This document shows positions 7,909 through 16,786 of a stretch of DNA of 48,816 nt, piece by piece. How positions within the stretch are numbered: the stretch's first letter is position 1; every line of letters begins with the position of its first letter. The DNA comes from Chitinophagaceae bacterium (GTDB lineage Bacteria; Bacteroidota; Bacteroidia; Chitinophagales; Chitinophagaceae): positions 1-48,816 of the forward strand of contig JAEUVS010000055.1 of assembly GCA_016786745.1 (NCBI GenBank), written 5' to 3'. The position numbers and the translations under genes are program-made. Under the pieces are notes generated by a model. The model was not told the DNA's origin. It did no database searches and saw nothing but the letters and a program-made list of their open reading frames with translations.

Positions 7909-10107
7909 ATGCATTTTAATAAGGTTGTATTTGGTCTGAAGAAGACTTTCTGCTTTTCGACGATTCTATTCATTACTTTTCATTCCGTTGCCCAGAAAAA
8001 AAATGAACAGTTCCAGGTTCATATTAAAAAAACTTCTTCCAGGGTAGTTATTGACGGACAAACCAACGACCAGGGCTGGCTCGACGCGGAAATTGCAAGC
8101 GATTTCTATATGGTGCTGCCTATGGATACCGGCAAGGCACGCGTACGAACCGATGTGCGCATGACTTATGATGAAGAAAACCTGTATCTCCTCGCTGAAT
8201 GTTACCACCTGCTGAAAGGACCATACTACGTTGAATCGTTAAGACGGGACTTTGTATTTGGTAAGAATGATAACTTTTTGCTTTTCATGGATCCCTTCGA
8301 CGATCAGACGAACGGATTTTCGTTCGGCGCCAACGCCGCAGGCGCACAATGGGACGGAACGATGTATGAAGGCGGTAAGGTTGACCTCAATTGGGACAAC
8401 AAATGGAACTCGGCGGTAATAAACAACGACGAGAAATGGGTGTTCGAAGCATCTATTCCATTTAAAAGTATCCGTTATAAGAAAGGCATCACGCGCTGGG
8501 GAATTAACTTCAGCAGGCTCGATCTTAAAACAACAGAAAAATCAAGCTGGGCGCCGGTTCCGAGGCAGTTTCCAACGGCATCTCTCGCATACACGGGCAT
8601 TTTAATTTGGGATGCGCCACCACCAACGCCAAGAATGAACATGTCGCTTATTCCTTACGTACTCGGCGGCGTGAATAAAAACTACGAAGCAGGAACCAAA
8701 TCTGAATTCAGGAAAGATATCGGGGTCGACGCAAAAATTTCTCTCAGCTCTTCTCTCAATCTCGACCTCACTGTAAACCCCGATTTTTCGCAGGTGGAAG
8801 TGGACAGGCAATTGACCAATCTCGACAGGTTCGAACTTTTTTTTCCTGAAAGGCGGCAGTTCTTTCTCGAAAACGGCGATTTATTTTCCAACATAGGTTA
8901 CGCTACTATCAGGCCCTTCTTTTCACGAAGAATTGGTCTCGGCACCCCGATACATTACGGGTTGCGGTTAAGTGGAAAATTGAATGAAGACTGGCGAATG
9001 GGATTGATGAATGTTCAATCTGCGAAACAGGAAGAGGACAACCTGCCGATACAAAATTTTACGGTTGCGTCGGTACAGCGCAAAGTATTTTCGCGCTCGA
9101 ATATCGGAATGTTCTTCATCAATAAGCAGGCGATAGGCAGCGTAGGCAGCGACAGCGCGAAAGACGCTTACAACGACTACAACAGGAACATCGGCATCGA
9201 ATACAACCTTGCCTCTTCCAATAACCTGTGGACAGGAAAACTCTTGCTTATCAAATCGTTTACTGAAGGAAATTTTTCGAATGAAATGGTGAGGACCGGG
9301 CACCTGCAATATCAAAGCAGAAAGTGGACGATCGCGCTCCAGTATGAGGATGTGGGCAGTGGTTACCAGGCCGATGTTGGTTATGTGCCGCGCAGAGGTT
9401 ACACAAGACTATATCCGCAGGTGTTGAGAAACTTTTTTCCAAAAGGAGGTATCGTGCTCGCGCATGGACCGAAAATTACATCGAGTTACTTCTTTACGAG
9501 AAAAATGGCGCAGACCGATTACGAACACATCTTCGCATATAACATAGCGTTTCGCAGCCAGGCGGTGCTCACACCGTGGTATTCCAACAACTATGTGAAA
9601 CTTCTTTCTCCATTCGATCCAACAAATATCACGAAGGATACGCTTACAAGAAATACACGGCACTACTGGAACGCGTACGGCGCCGACTTCATATCGAAGC
9701 CTCAAAGCCTCGTTACCTGCAGCCTGTCAGTGAGGTTTGGTGGTTATTATGCCAATGGAAAAAGAACAAATGTAATGGCAGAAATCGGTTACAGGTGGCA
9801 ACCTTACCTGAACATTTCGTTGGCCACGAACTATAACCGCATTTATCTTCCTCAACCATGGGGTAATGTGAATTTTGTGCTGATAGGACCAAGAGTTGAC
9901 GTAACAATGTCGAATAAACTGTTTCTCACAGGATTTCTGCAATACAATGAACAAACCGAAAATATCAACCTTAACCTAAGGTTCCAGTGGCGCTACAAAC
10001 CCGCCTCCGACCTGTTCCTGGTATTTACAGATAACTACCTCCCCGAAAATTTTGGTGTTCGCAACAGGGCCTTGGTGCTGAAATTCAACTACTGGTGGAA
10101 TCATTGA
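7909..10107 (+). CDS. DUF5916 outer-membrane protein with N-terminal CBM9-like domain
   Basis: A 732-residue secreted protein. After a signal peptide (CFSTILFITFHSVAQ, about residues 15-29) comes a CBM9-like beta-sandwich (about 35-230) with the typical VVIDGQTNDQGW opening, then the DUF5916 region with conserved NPDFSQVEVDRQLTNLDRF and FFPERRQFFLENGDLF (about 290-325), and finally a long stretch of beta strands ending LVLKFNYWWNH, which looks like an outer-membrane barrel. Family members are widespread in Bacteroidota. Function is not established; binding or passage of a carbohydrate or other polymer is only inferred from the CBM9 fold. It is probably co-transcribed with the upstream lipoprotein gene. 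Confidence 0.88.
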   Translation: MHFNKVVFGLKKTFCFSTILFITFHSVAQKKNEQFQVHIKKTSSRVVIDGQTNDQGWLDAEIASDFYMVLPMDTGKARVRTDVRMTYDEENLYLLAECYHLLKGPYYVESLRRDFVFGKNDNFLLFMDPFDDQTNGFSFGANAAGAQWDGTMYEGGKVDLNWDNKWNSAVINNDEKWVFEASIPFKSIRYKKGITRWGINFSRLDLKTTEKSSWAPVPRQFPTASLAYTGILIWDAPPPTPRMNMSLIPYVLGGVNKNYEAGTKSEFRKDIGVDAKISLSSSLNLDLTVNPDFSQVEVDRQLTNLDRFELFFPERRQFFLENGDLFSNIGYATIRPFFSRRIGLGTPIHYGLRLSGKLNEDWRMGLMNVQSAKQEEDNLPIQNFTVASVQRKVFSRSNIGMFFINKQAIGSVGSDSAKDAYNDYNRNIGIEYNLASSNNLWTGKLLLIKSFTEGNFSNEMVRTGHLQYQSRKWTIALQYEDVGSGYQADVGYVPRRGYTRLYPQVLRNFFPKGGIVLAHGPKITSSYFFTRKMAQTDYEHIFAYNIAFRSQAVLTPWYSNNYVKLLSPFDPTNITKDTLTRNTRHYWNAYGADFISKPQSLVTCSLSVRFGGYYANGKRTNVMAEIGYRWQPYLNISLATNYNRIYLPQPWGNVNFVLIGPRVDVTMSNKLFLTGFLQYNEQTENINLNLRFQWRYKPASDLFLVFTDNYLPENFGVRNRALVLKFNYWWNH

Positions 10108-10147
10108 TCTGTCCGGGGCATGGCATATTTTTTTCAGGTGATACCGC

Positions 10148-11716
10148 ATGAATTCCCGCGACAACAAAGGAATCGTCAGCTCCGGAGAAAATATGTCTTT
10201 TTGGATCGACTCGGTCAGGCCCCCTGAATTCCCGGCTCTTAAAAAGGATATTAATACCGACGTGTTGATCATCGGCGGCGGTCTCGCCGGCCTCACGACA
10301 GCCTACTGTCTTCTCAAGGCGGGTAAAAAAGTTGTTTTGGTAGAAGATGGTTTGATAGGAAGCGGAGAAACGGGAAGAACCACCGCGCATCTTACAGCTG
10401 CTCTCGACGACAGGTACACCGACATCGAAAAAGTTTTTGGTGAAGAAGGCAGCAGGATAGCCGCCGAAAGTCATACCGCCGCGATTGATTTCATTGAAAA
10501 TGTGGTAAAAAACGAAAACGCCGACTGCGATTTTAAAAGAGTAGATGGATTTCTTTTTCTTCATCCATCCGATAAAGAAGAAAACCTTCGCAAGGAATTT
10601 GACGCTACAAGAAGAGCGGGCCTCGACACCGAATGGTTAGACACCACGCATTATGTTTCCGCCACAAACTCTCCCTGCATCAGGTTTCCCCGGCAGGCGC
10701 AGTTTCACATCATGAAATATCTCACCGCTCTCGCGAACGCAATCGCGAAGATGGGTGGTGAAATCTATACTTCTACTCACGCTGAAAAAATAACTATTAA
10801 AGGAAGTGTTTGCAATGGATTTAATGTTCTTGCAAACGATGTCGTGGTCGCAACGAATTCACCGGTGAACGATATGGTGACAATGCATACGAAGCAAATG
10901 CCTTTCAGAACTTATGTGATTGGGGCCAGGCTGCCGAAGGGTAAATTGCCCTATGCATTATGGTGGGATAGTGGCAACATGAACACAAAATGGTTTACTG
11001 CTCCATATCATTATGTGCGGCTCCAGGAATTTGACGACGAATACGACCTGTTGATAGCAGGCGGCGAAGATCATAAAACCGGGCAGGCCGATGATGAAGG
11101 AATAAATGAAGAAGACAGGTATGATGCACTGGAAATGTGGACAAGAAAACATTTTCCTCAAATAACAGATGTTGTTTACCAGTGGTCGGGGCAGGTGCTC
11201 GAGCCGCTGGACTATATGGGCTTTATCGGAAAAAATCCCGGTGATGATCACGTGTACATTGTGACGGGAGATTCAGGTAACGGAATGACACACACGACAA
11301 TTGCCGGAATGCTGATCAGCGACCTTATCCAGGGTAAGGATAACACCTGGGCGGAGTTGTATTCACCAAAAAGAATTCCGGTAAAACTGCCCGGGCGCTT
11401 TTTGTCGGAAGCATTTAATATGGCGAAGCAGTATGGAGATTATATTAAAAAGGGTGACGTAGAAGAAGGGAATCAGCTTGCAAACGACGAAGGGGGAATT
11501 TTATCGAAGGGACTTAGAAAAATAGCGCTTTATCGCGACAAGTCAGGAACTCTTCACGCATATTCAGCGGTCTGTCCGCATTTAGGATGTGTTTTGCAAT
11601 GGAACGCGGACGAAAAAACATTTGACTGTCCCTGCCACGGATCACGGTTTTCAAAAGAAGGAGCTGTGTTAAATGGCCCGGCCATATCAGGCCTGGAGAA
11701 AATTACTGTCTCCTGA
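10148..11716 (+). CDS. FAD-dependent oxidoreductase fused to a C-terminal Rieske [2Fe-2S] domain
   Basis: A 522-residue two-domain enzyme. The N-terminal DAO-type flavoprotein has the dinucleotide motif VLIIGGGLAGLTTAYCLLKA (about residues 38-57), the GSGETGRTTAHLT block and a C-terminal GDSGNGMTHTTIAG FAD contact. Residues 430-522 form a Rieske domain with CPHLGC and CPCHGSRF, giving the C-x-H...C-x2-H cluster ligands. This architecture is known in bacteria and suggests electron transfer between the cluster and FAD; the substrate is probably an amine or hydroxy acid but is not known. No signal peptide, so cytoplasmic. An alternative start at 10193 (MSFWIDSV) would remove 15 unconserved-looking residues. 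Confidence 0.9.
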   Translation: MNSRDNKGIVSSGENMSFWIDSVRPPEFPALKKDINTDVLIIGGGLAGLTTAYCLLKAGKKVVLVEDGLIGSGETGRTTAHLTAALDDRYTDIEKVFGEEGSRIAAESHTAAIDFIENVVKNENADCDFKRVDGFLFLHPSDKEENLRKEFDATRRAGLDTEWLDTTHYVSATNSPCIRFPRQAQFHIMKYLTALANAIAKMGGEIYTSTHAEKITIKGSVCNGFNVLANDVVVATNSPVNDMVTMHTKQMPFRTYVIGARLPKGKLPYALWWDSGNMNTKWFTAPYHYVRLQEFDDEYDLLIAGGEDHKTGQADDEGINEEDRYDALEMWTRKHFPQITDVVYQWSGQVLEPLDYMGFIGKNPGDDHVYIVTGDSGNGMTHTTIAGMLISDLIQGKDNTWAELYSPKRIPVKLPGRFLSEAFNMAKQYGDYIKKGDVEEGNQLANDEGGILSKGLRKIALYRDKSGTLHAYSAVCPHLGCVLQWNADEKTFDCPCHGSRFSKEGAVLNGPAISGLEKITVS

Positions 11717-11774
11717 ATAAAAATATTTATGATAAAACCGATTTTTTTTAAATCGTTTTAATTTGTTTTCGATC

Positions 11775-13733
11775 ATGAAGGCCGCTGGTGCAACATATAA
11801 TGACCCTCAAGCCTACTCCCATAAACCTGATCAACTATTCAGGCATCTTTTTGATTTGCTGCCTGTAGCGGTATACACCTGCGATAAAAACGGGTACATC
11901 ACTTTTTTTAATAAAGCTGCGGCCAGTCTCTGGGGTCAGGAACCCCGAATAGGAGAGGACACATGGTGCGGCTCCTGGAGAATTTACACGTCGGAAGGTG
12001 AGCCAGTGCCGCTTGACACCTGTCCCATGGCAAGCGTTCTCAAGTTGGGACGTGAAATAGAGGCCTGCGAAATAGTTATTGAGCGACCCGATGGAAGCCG
12101 ACGCATAGTTGTACCTCATCCGAAATTGTTATTCGACGAGAATGGAGAACTGGATGGTGCAATGAATATGCTCGAAGACATCACAGATACAAAAGAAGAT
12201 TCCCGGAAAGCCGCAATACTTGCCGCGATTGTTAAATACTCCAATGCCGCGATAATAAGTAAAACGCTAAGCGGCATTGTAACAAGCTGGAACCCTGCCG
12301 CACAGCATATATTCGGTTATGCCCCGGCTGAAATAATCGGTCAGCCAATCGTCAAACTCATTCCACACGACCTGTTCCATGAAGAAGAAATGATTCTCGC
12401 GAAGTTGAACAGGGGAGAGATGATAGAACATATGGAAACGAAACGCCTCACAAAATCCGGCAACCTGATAGATGTTTCACTGACTGTGTCACCCGTTAAA
12501 GATGAAAGAGGAAAAATTATTGGTGTTTCGAAGATCGCGCGCGATATAACAAGCATTAAAAGAAATGAACGGACGATAAGAGAGAGTGAAGAAAAGTTCC
12601 GCATGGCCGTAGAAGCAACCAAACTCGGCACGTGGGAATACAATATGGTGGACCAGGAACTCACCTGGTCGGGAGAAACAAGGAGGATTTATGGTTTAAG
12701 CGACACCGATAAAGTAGACTACTCTGTCTTTCTCAGGCATATTCACCCCGACGATTATGAGTCGGTTACGAGAGAGGTTGAAAAAGCGCTTGATCCTACC
12801 GGAACCGGCAGTTACGACGTCACTTTCAGGATCAGGCGGAAAAATGGAAACGTACGATGGGTACGGGCGCAGGGTAAATCATACTTCAACGAGAATAAGA
12901 TTTCGGAACGATTTATAGGAACCATTCTCGATGTAACTGACGAAAAAAATAAAAGCGAAGGACTTGAACAGCAGGTATCGGAGCGCACACGTGAGCTGAA
13001 AATGATGAATAAGCAGTTGCAGCGCTCTAATTCAGATCTTGCGCAGTTTGCGTCGGTTGCGAGTCATGATCTGCAGGAGCCGTTACGCAAAGTGCAAATG
13101 TACTGCGACAGGATCCTGGACTTGCCGGATGACAAGGCAGTGTATGAAAAATTTCTTCCGAGAATTATTTCTGCTGCATCGCGTATGTCGCAACTGATAA
13201 AAGATGTGTTGCATTATGCGCAGATTCCTGATGGTACGGAAAGAATGGAAGATGTGGATTTGAACGCGGTATTTGAAAATGTGGTGTCGGATCTTGAAGT
13301 GATTATTCGTGAGAAAAATGCGAAGGTGACCAGTGATTTTCTTCCTTCAATAAAAGGGAATGAAACCCAGCTTCGCCAGCTTTTTTCTAACCTGGTTAAC
13401 AATGCCGTTAAGTTCAGTGCGGCAGCTCCTGAAATAAGGATTACCAGTGTTATTCGTCGGAAAAGTGAGGTGCTGGGTAAGAATAAAAATATTATCGAGG
13501 CGCCCTCGTATGTGGAGTTGAAATTCCGGGATAACGGGATAGGTTTCGAGCAAAAGTATGCGGGCCAGATTTTTGACATTTTTCAGCGGTTGCAGGATAG
13601 GACTGTGTATTCCGGGACAGGGATAGGACTTGCAGTGTGTAAGAAGATTGTTGAGAATCATCATGGGGTGATTTCGGTGGTGAGTGAGCCGGGAGCGGGC
13701 ACTACGTTTACAATTTTACTTCCAACTGGTTAA
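11775..13733 (+). CDS. Orphan multi-PAS sensor histidine kinase
   Basis: A soluble 652-residue kinase counted from ATG 11775; an in-frame TTG four codons earlier (11763) is possible but less likely. Three PAS domains are visible: about residues 20-140 (LPVAVYTCDKNGYITFFNKAA), 155-270 (the PAS box SGIVTSWNPAAQHIFGYAP) and 275-395 (a PAS fold with a PAC-type end, GTILDVTDEKN). A coiled coil leads to HisKA ASHDLQEPLRK with His431, then an HATPase domain with the N box, DNGIGFEQKYAGQIFDIFQR and GTGIGLAVCKK. No receiver or adjacent regulator. Its kinase core is strikingly like that of the 2328-3938 kinase, so the two are paralogues. Signal unknown. Confidence 0.91.
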   Translation: MKAAGATYNDPQAYSHKPDQLFRHLFDLLPVAVYTCDKNGYITFFNKAAASLWGQEPRIGEDTWCGSWRIYTSEGEPVPLDTCPMASVLKLGREIEACEIVIERPDGSRRIVVPHPKLLFDENGELDGAMNMLEDITDTKEDSRKAAILAAIVKYSNAAIISKTLSGIVTSWNPAAQHIFGYAPAEIIGQPIVKLIPHDLFHEEEMILAKLNRGEMIEHMETKRLTKSGNLIDVSLTVSPVKDERGKIIGVSKIARDITSIKRNERTIRESEEKFRMAVEATKLGTWEYNMVDQELTWSGETRRIYGLSDTDKVDYSVFLRHIHPDDYESVTREVEKALDPTGTGSYDVTFRIRRKNGNVRWVRAQGKSYFNENKISERFIGTILDVTDEKNKSEGLEQQVSERTRELKMMNKQLQRSNSDLAQFASVASHDLQEPLRKVQMYCDRILDLPDDKAVYEKFLPRIISAASRMSQLIKDVLHYAQIPDGTERMEDVDLNAVFENVVSDLEVIIREKNAKVTSDFLPSIKGNETQLRQLFSNLVNNAVKFSAAAPEIRITSVIRRKSEVLGKNKNIIEAPSYVELKFRDNGIGFEQKYAGQIFDIFQRLQDRTVYSGTGIGLAVCKKIVENHHGVISVVSEPGAGTTFTILLPTG

Positions 13734-13746
13734 AAACTTTTTTCTC

Positions 13747-13779
13747 TTGCGCCGCAGGCACGCCGGCCCTTTATCTTTG
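13747..13779 (+). promoter_or_regulatory. Bacteroidota-type promoter for the DUF2905 gene
   Basis: TTG at 13747-13749 and TATCTTTG at 13772-13779 match the -33 TTG and -7 TANNTTTG elements of Bacteroidota housekeeping promoters, with a 22-bp spacer. The ATG at 13784 follows only 4 bp after the -7 element, so the mRNA would be leaderless or nearly so. Confidence 0.55.
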
Positions 13780-13783
13780 CCTC

Positions 13784-14008
13784 ATGAACCCGCAGTCAGG
13801 CAAAATCATTATCATAATCGGCATTATCGTCGTCATCCTTGGCGTCATCATTTACTTCTTTCCAAATAAACTCAACTGGTTTGGCCGCCTCCCCGGCGAC
13901 ATCCGCGTGGAAAAAGAAAACTTCAAATTCTATTTTCCAATTACAACTATGATTATCCTCAGCGTTGTGCTCACCATCATAATACAAATTTTTAAAAGAC
14001 TATTTTGA
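13784..14008 (+). CDS. DUF2905 small membrane protein
   Basis: A 74-residue protein with two hydrophobic segments, at about residues 7-25 and 52-72. They flank the conserved amphipathic NWFGRLPGDIRVEKENFKFYFP block that defines DUF2905. An inner-membrane hairpin is expected. Molecular function is unknown across the family. The stop overlaps the TTG start of the next gene in a TTGA tetranucleotide, pointing to translational coupling. A TANNTTTG promoter lies immediately upstream. Confidence 0.9.
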   Translation: MNPQSGKIIIIIGIIVVILGVIIYFFPNKLNWFGRLPGDIRVEKENFKFYFPITTMIILSVVLTIIIQIFKRLF

Positions 14009-14436
14009 GCAAGGGAAGAAAACCGGAGATTGACAGCATAAATGTTCTGCTCGAAGAGTGCATCATGGCATTCCCTGTTTCCTCATTTATCATTAGTTTA
14101 TATAAGCAGTATCAGCAGAGAGGAAGTCTCAGCAAAAAGCAGTTGCAGGGGCTTTATGACAAGGCTTCAGGCATCCAGGATCTTGCCCCGGGCAAGCTTG
14201 CAGCGGTTGAAGCGATTATTAAACGTATGCCTACGCGGTTTAAGTCGGCGCTACCGGAGAATAAGCCGCTATACGAAAAAGATGAGGGTACAGGAGAGAT
14301 GATCGATTTTATTCTTTCAAAGAATCCAAATCATAAGAGGGTGATTTTTTTGAAGGCGAAGTATGAGAATAATGAAGTGCTGACACCGACCGAGCTTTCT
14401 GAGTTGAAGAAGTTTGTGGAGGTTTTTAAAAAATGA
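14005..14436 (+). CDS. Conserved hypothetical protein, translationally coupled to DUF2905
   Basis: A 143-residue, mostly helical, basic cytoplasmic protein that I do not assign to a named family. The central part, SFIISLYKQYQQRGSLSKKQLQGLYDKA (two overlapping helices; about residues 27-54), resembles a short helical module seen in other Bacteroidota hypothetical proteins. The start is taken as TTG at 14005, because it forms a 4-base TTGA overlap with the DUF2905 stop; an ATG at 14065 would shorten it to 123 residues. It is followed after 84 bp by the GH3 gene on the same strand. Confidence 0.68.
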   Translation: MSKGRKPEIDSINVLLEECIMAFPVSSFIISLYKQYQQRGSLSKKQLQGLYDKASGIQDLAPGKLAAVEAIIKRMPTRFKSALPENKPLYEKDEGTGEMIDFILSKNPNHKRVIFLKAKYENNEVLTPTELSELKKFVEVFKK

Positions 14437-14520
14437 TTCACAGGCGGGCCAGCCGCAGGTAAAAACCAGCTATAACCGAAATTTCGCTAATTTCCGTTCA
14501 AACATAACGACCACCAGCAT

Positions 14521-16785
14521 ATGAGAATCTTCCCATTATTCTTTATCCTCCTTCTCTTTTTCCACAAAACACCTGCCCAAAACAAAATGAACACTTTCGT
14601 CGCGAACCTCATGAGCAAAATGACGGTAGACGAAAAAATCGGCCAGCTCAACCTTGTTACACCTGGCGGCGCCGTCACGGGCTCAGTCGTAAGCACCGAC
14701 GTAGATAACAAAATCCGCAACGGCCAGGTAGGGGGTCTCTTCGGCATCACAGGTCCCGATAAAATCCGCCAGGCACAAGACATCGCCGTCAAAAACTCAC
14801 GGCTAAAAATCCCCCTCATATTCGGTCTCGATGTGATACACGGACACCGCACCATCTTCCCAATACCGCTCGGCCTCTCATGCAGCTGGGATACGGCCAT
14901 GATCCGTAAGAGCGCAGAAATTGCCGCCAGCGAAGCCACAGCAGATGGACTCAACTGGGTGTTCTCGCCAATGGTAGACATCGCCCGCGATCCACGTTGG
15001 GGAAGAATCGCCGAGGGCAGCGGAGAGGATCCATTTCTCGGGTCGCAAATCGCAAAAGTCATGGTGCAAGGCTACCAGGGTAAAGATTTCTCAGGCAATA
15101 AAAACGCCCTCGCCTGTGTTAAACACTTCGCTTTGTATGGCGCCGCTGAAGGTGGCCGCGACTACAACACCACGGATATGAGCCGCATCTCAATGCACGA
15201 ATACTTCCTGCCACCATATAAAGCAGCCATTGATGCAGGCGTCGGCAGTGTAATGAGTTCTTTTAATGAGGTAGATGGCGTTCCTGCAACAGCCAACAAA
15301 TATTTACTGACAGACGTACTCAGAAAACAATGGGGTTTCAAAGGCCTCGTCGTAAGCGATTATACTTCTGTGAGCGAAATGATCGCGCATGGCATCGGCG
15401 ATTTGCAGCGTGTGTCGGCCGAAGCGCTGAAAGCGGGCCTCGATATGGACATGGTGAGCGAAGGCTTTCTCAACACTTTAAAAAAATCATTGCGCGAGGG
15501 AAAAGTTACCCGGGCACAAATAGACAGCGCATGCAAAAAAGTGCTCGAAGCAAAATACAAACTTGGCCTTTTCGATGATCCCTACAAATATTGCAGCACC
15601 GAACGTTTCAACAACGAAATATTTACTGAAGAAAACAGGAAAGCCGCCCGTGAATTCGCGACGCATTCGTTTGTATTACTCAAGAATCAAAATAATGTAC
15701 TGCCTTTAAAAACTTCAGGCACAGTGGCCGTAATAGGTCCACTGGCAGACAGCAAGTTTAATATGCTTGGCACATGGAGCGTTTCAGGCGATCATTCAAA
15801 AAGCGTTACCGTGCTTGAAGGAATGAAAAACGCCGGCGCAGCGAATATTTTATTTGCAAAAGGCGCTAACCTCACCGATGACACCGCGCTCGCAAAAAGA
15901 GTTAACGCGTTTAATAAACAGGTTGACATCGATTCGCGTTCACCTGACGAAATGCTCAAAGAAGCGCTTGACATTGCCTCAAAATCCGACGTAGTGGTAG
16001 CAGTTGTTGGTGAAGGCGCGGATATGACAGGCGAAGCATCAAGCATGAGCAATATTTCATTGCAACCTTCGCAGCAGCGGTTATTGCAGGAGTTGGTAAA
16101 AACAGGTAAGCCGGTAGTAATGGTATTGTTCAACGGACGCCCGATGACAATACCCTGGGAAGACAAAAATGTCAACGCAATACTTTCCGTTTGGTTTCCA
16201 GGCACAGAAGGAGGCAACGCTATCGCAGATGTATTGTTTGGAAAATATAATCCTTCGGGCAAGCTTACAACGAGCTTTCCGATCAATACCGGACAAATTC
16301 CCGCGCACTACAACCGCAAAAATACTGGCCGTCCGTTCGATGGAAATGTAAATGCCGCGAAATTCAAATCAAATTATCTCGACGTAAGCAACGATCCGTT
16401 ATATCCTTTTGGATATGGCCTGAGTTACACCAAATTCAACTACGGCGATATTAAACTAAGTAAAACGTCTTTAAAAGGAAATGAAACACTAACGGCTACG
16501 GTCACACTGACTAATTCAGGAAGTTTTGATGGCGAAGAAGTGATGCAGTTATATATTACAGACCCTGTTGCAACCGTTACCCGTTCATTAAAAGATCTCA
16601 AAGGTTTTAAGAAAGTGGCCCTGAAAGCCGGCGAAAGCAGGGAAGTAAGTTTTAAAATCACTCCTGATCTTCTTAAATTCTTCAATTCAAATCTCAAATA
16701 CGATTGGGAAAGCGGTGAATTCTTTATTCACATCGGCACAAATTCACGCGATTTAAAATCTGCTAAAATTAACTGGGTAAAATAA
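14521..16785 (+). CDS. bglX: Glycoside hydrolase family 3 beta-glucosidase (BglX type)
   Basis: A 754-residue secreted, probably periplasmic, retaining beta-glycosidase. It has a signal peptide (FPLFFILLLFFHKTPAQ, residues 3-19), the GH3 N-terminal TIM barrel with KHFALYGAAEGGRDYN (about 200-215), the nucleophile in GLVVSDY (Asp280), the alpha/beta C-terminal domain with GEASSMSNISL containing the likely acid/base Glu505, and a C-terminal fibronectin III-like domain (about 655-735). Length and order match E. coli BglX. It cleaves beta-linked gluco-oligosaccharides in the family; exact linkage is unknown. The transporter gene starts one base after its stop, so the two are an operon. Confidence 0.93.
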   Translation: MRIFPLFFILLLFFHKTPAQNKMNTFVANLMSKMTVDEKIGQLNLVTPGGAVTGSVVSTDVDNKIRNGQVGGLFGITGPDKIRQAQDIAVKNSRLKIPLIFGLDVIHGHRTIFPIPLGLSCSWDTAMIRKSAEIAASEATADGLNWVFSPMVDIARDPRWGRIAEGSGEDPFLGSQIAKVMVQGYQGKDFSGNKNALACVKHFALYGAAEGGRDYNTTDMSRISMHEYFLPPYKAAIDAGVGSVMSSFNEVDGVPATANKYLLTDVLRKQWGFKGLVVSDYTSVSEMIAHGIGDLQRVSAEALKAGLDMDMVSEGFLNTLKKSLREGKVTRAQIDSACKKVLEAKYKLGLFDDPYKYCSTERFNNEIFTEENRKAAREFATHSFVLLKNQNNVLPLKTSGTVAVIGPLADSKFNMLGTWSVSGDHSKSVTVLEGMKNAGAANILFAKGANLTDDTALAKRVNAFNKQVDIDSRSPDEMLKEALDIASKSDVVVAVVGEGADMTGEASSMSNISLQPSQQRLLQELVKTGKPVVMVLFNGRPMTIPWEDKNVNAILSVWFPGTEGGNAIADVLFGKYNPSGKLTTSFPINTGQIPAHYNRKNTGRPFDGNVNAAKFKSNYLDVSNDPLYPFGYGLSYTKFNYGDIKLSKTSLKGNETLTATVTLTNSGSFDGEEVMQLYITDPVATVTRSLKDLKGFKKVALKAGESREVSFKITPDLLKFFNSNLKYDWESGEFFIHIGTNSRDLKSAKINWVK

Positions 16786-16786
16786 T

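Noticed and set aside
13684..13869. 61-residue ORF overlapping the end of the second PAS kinase
   Set aside because: Wrong frame across the kinase stop and the DUF2905 start; Arg/His-rich shadow.
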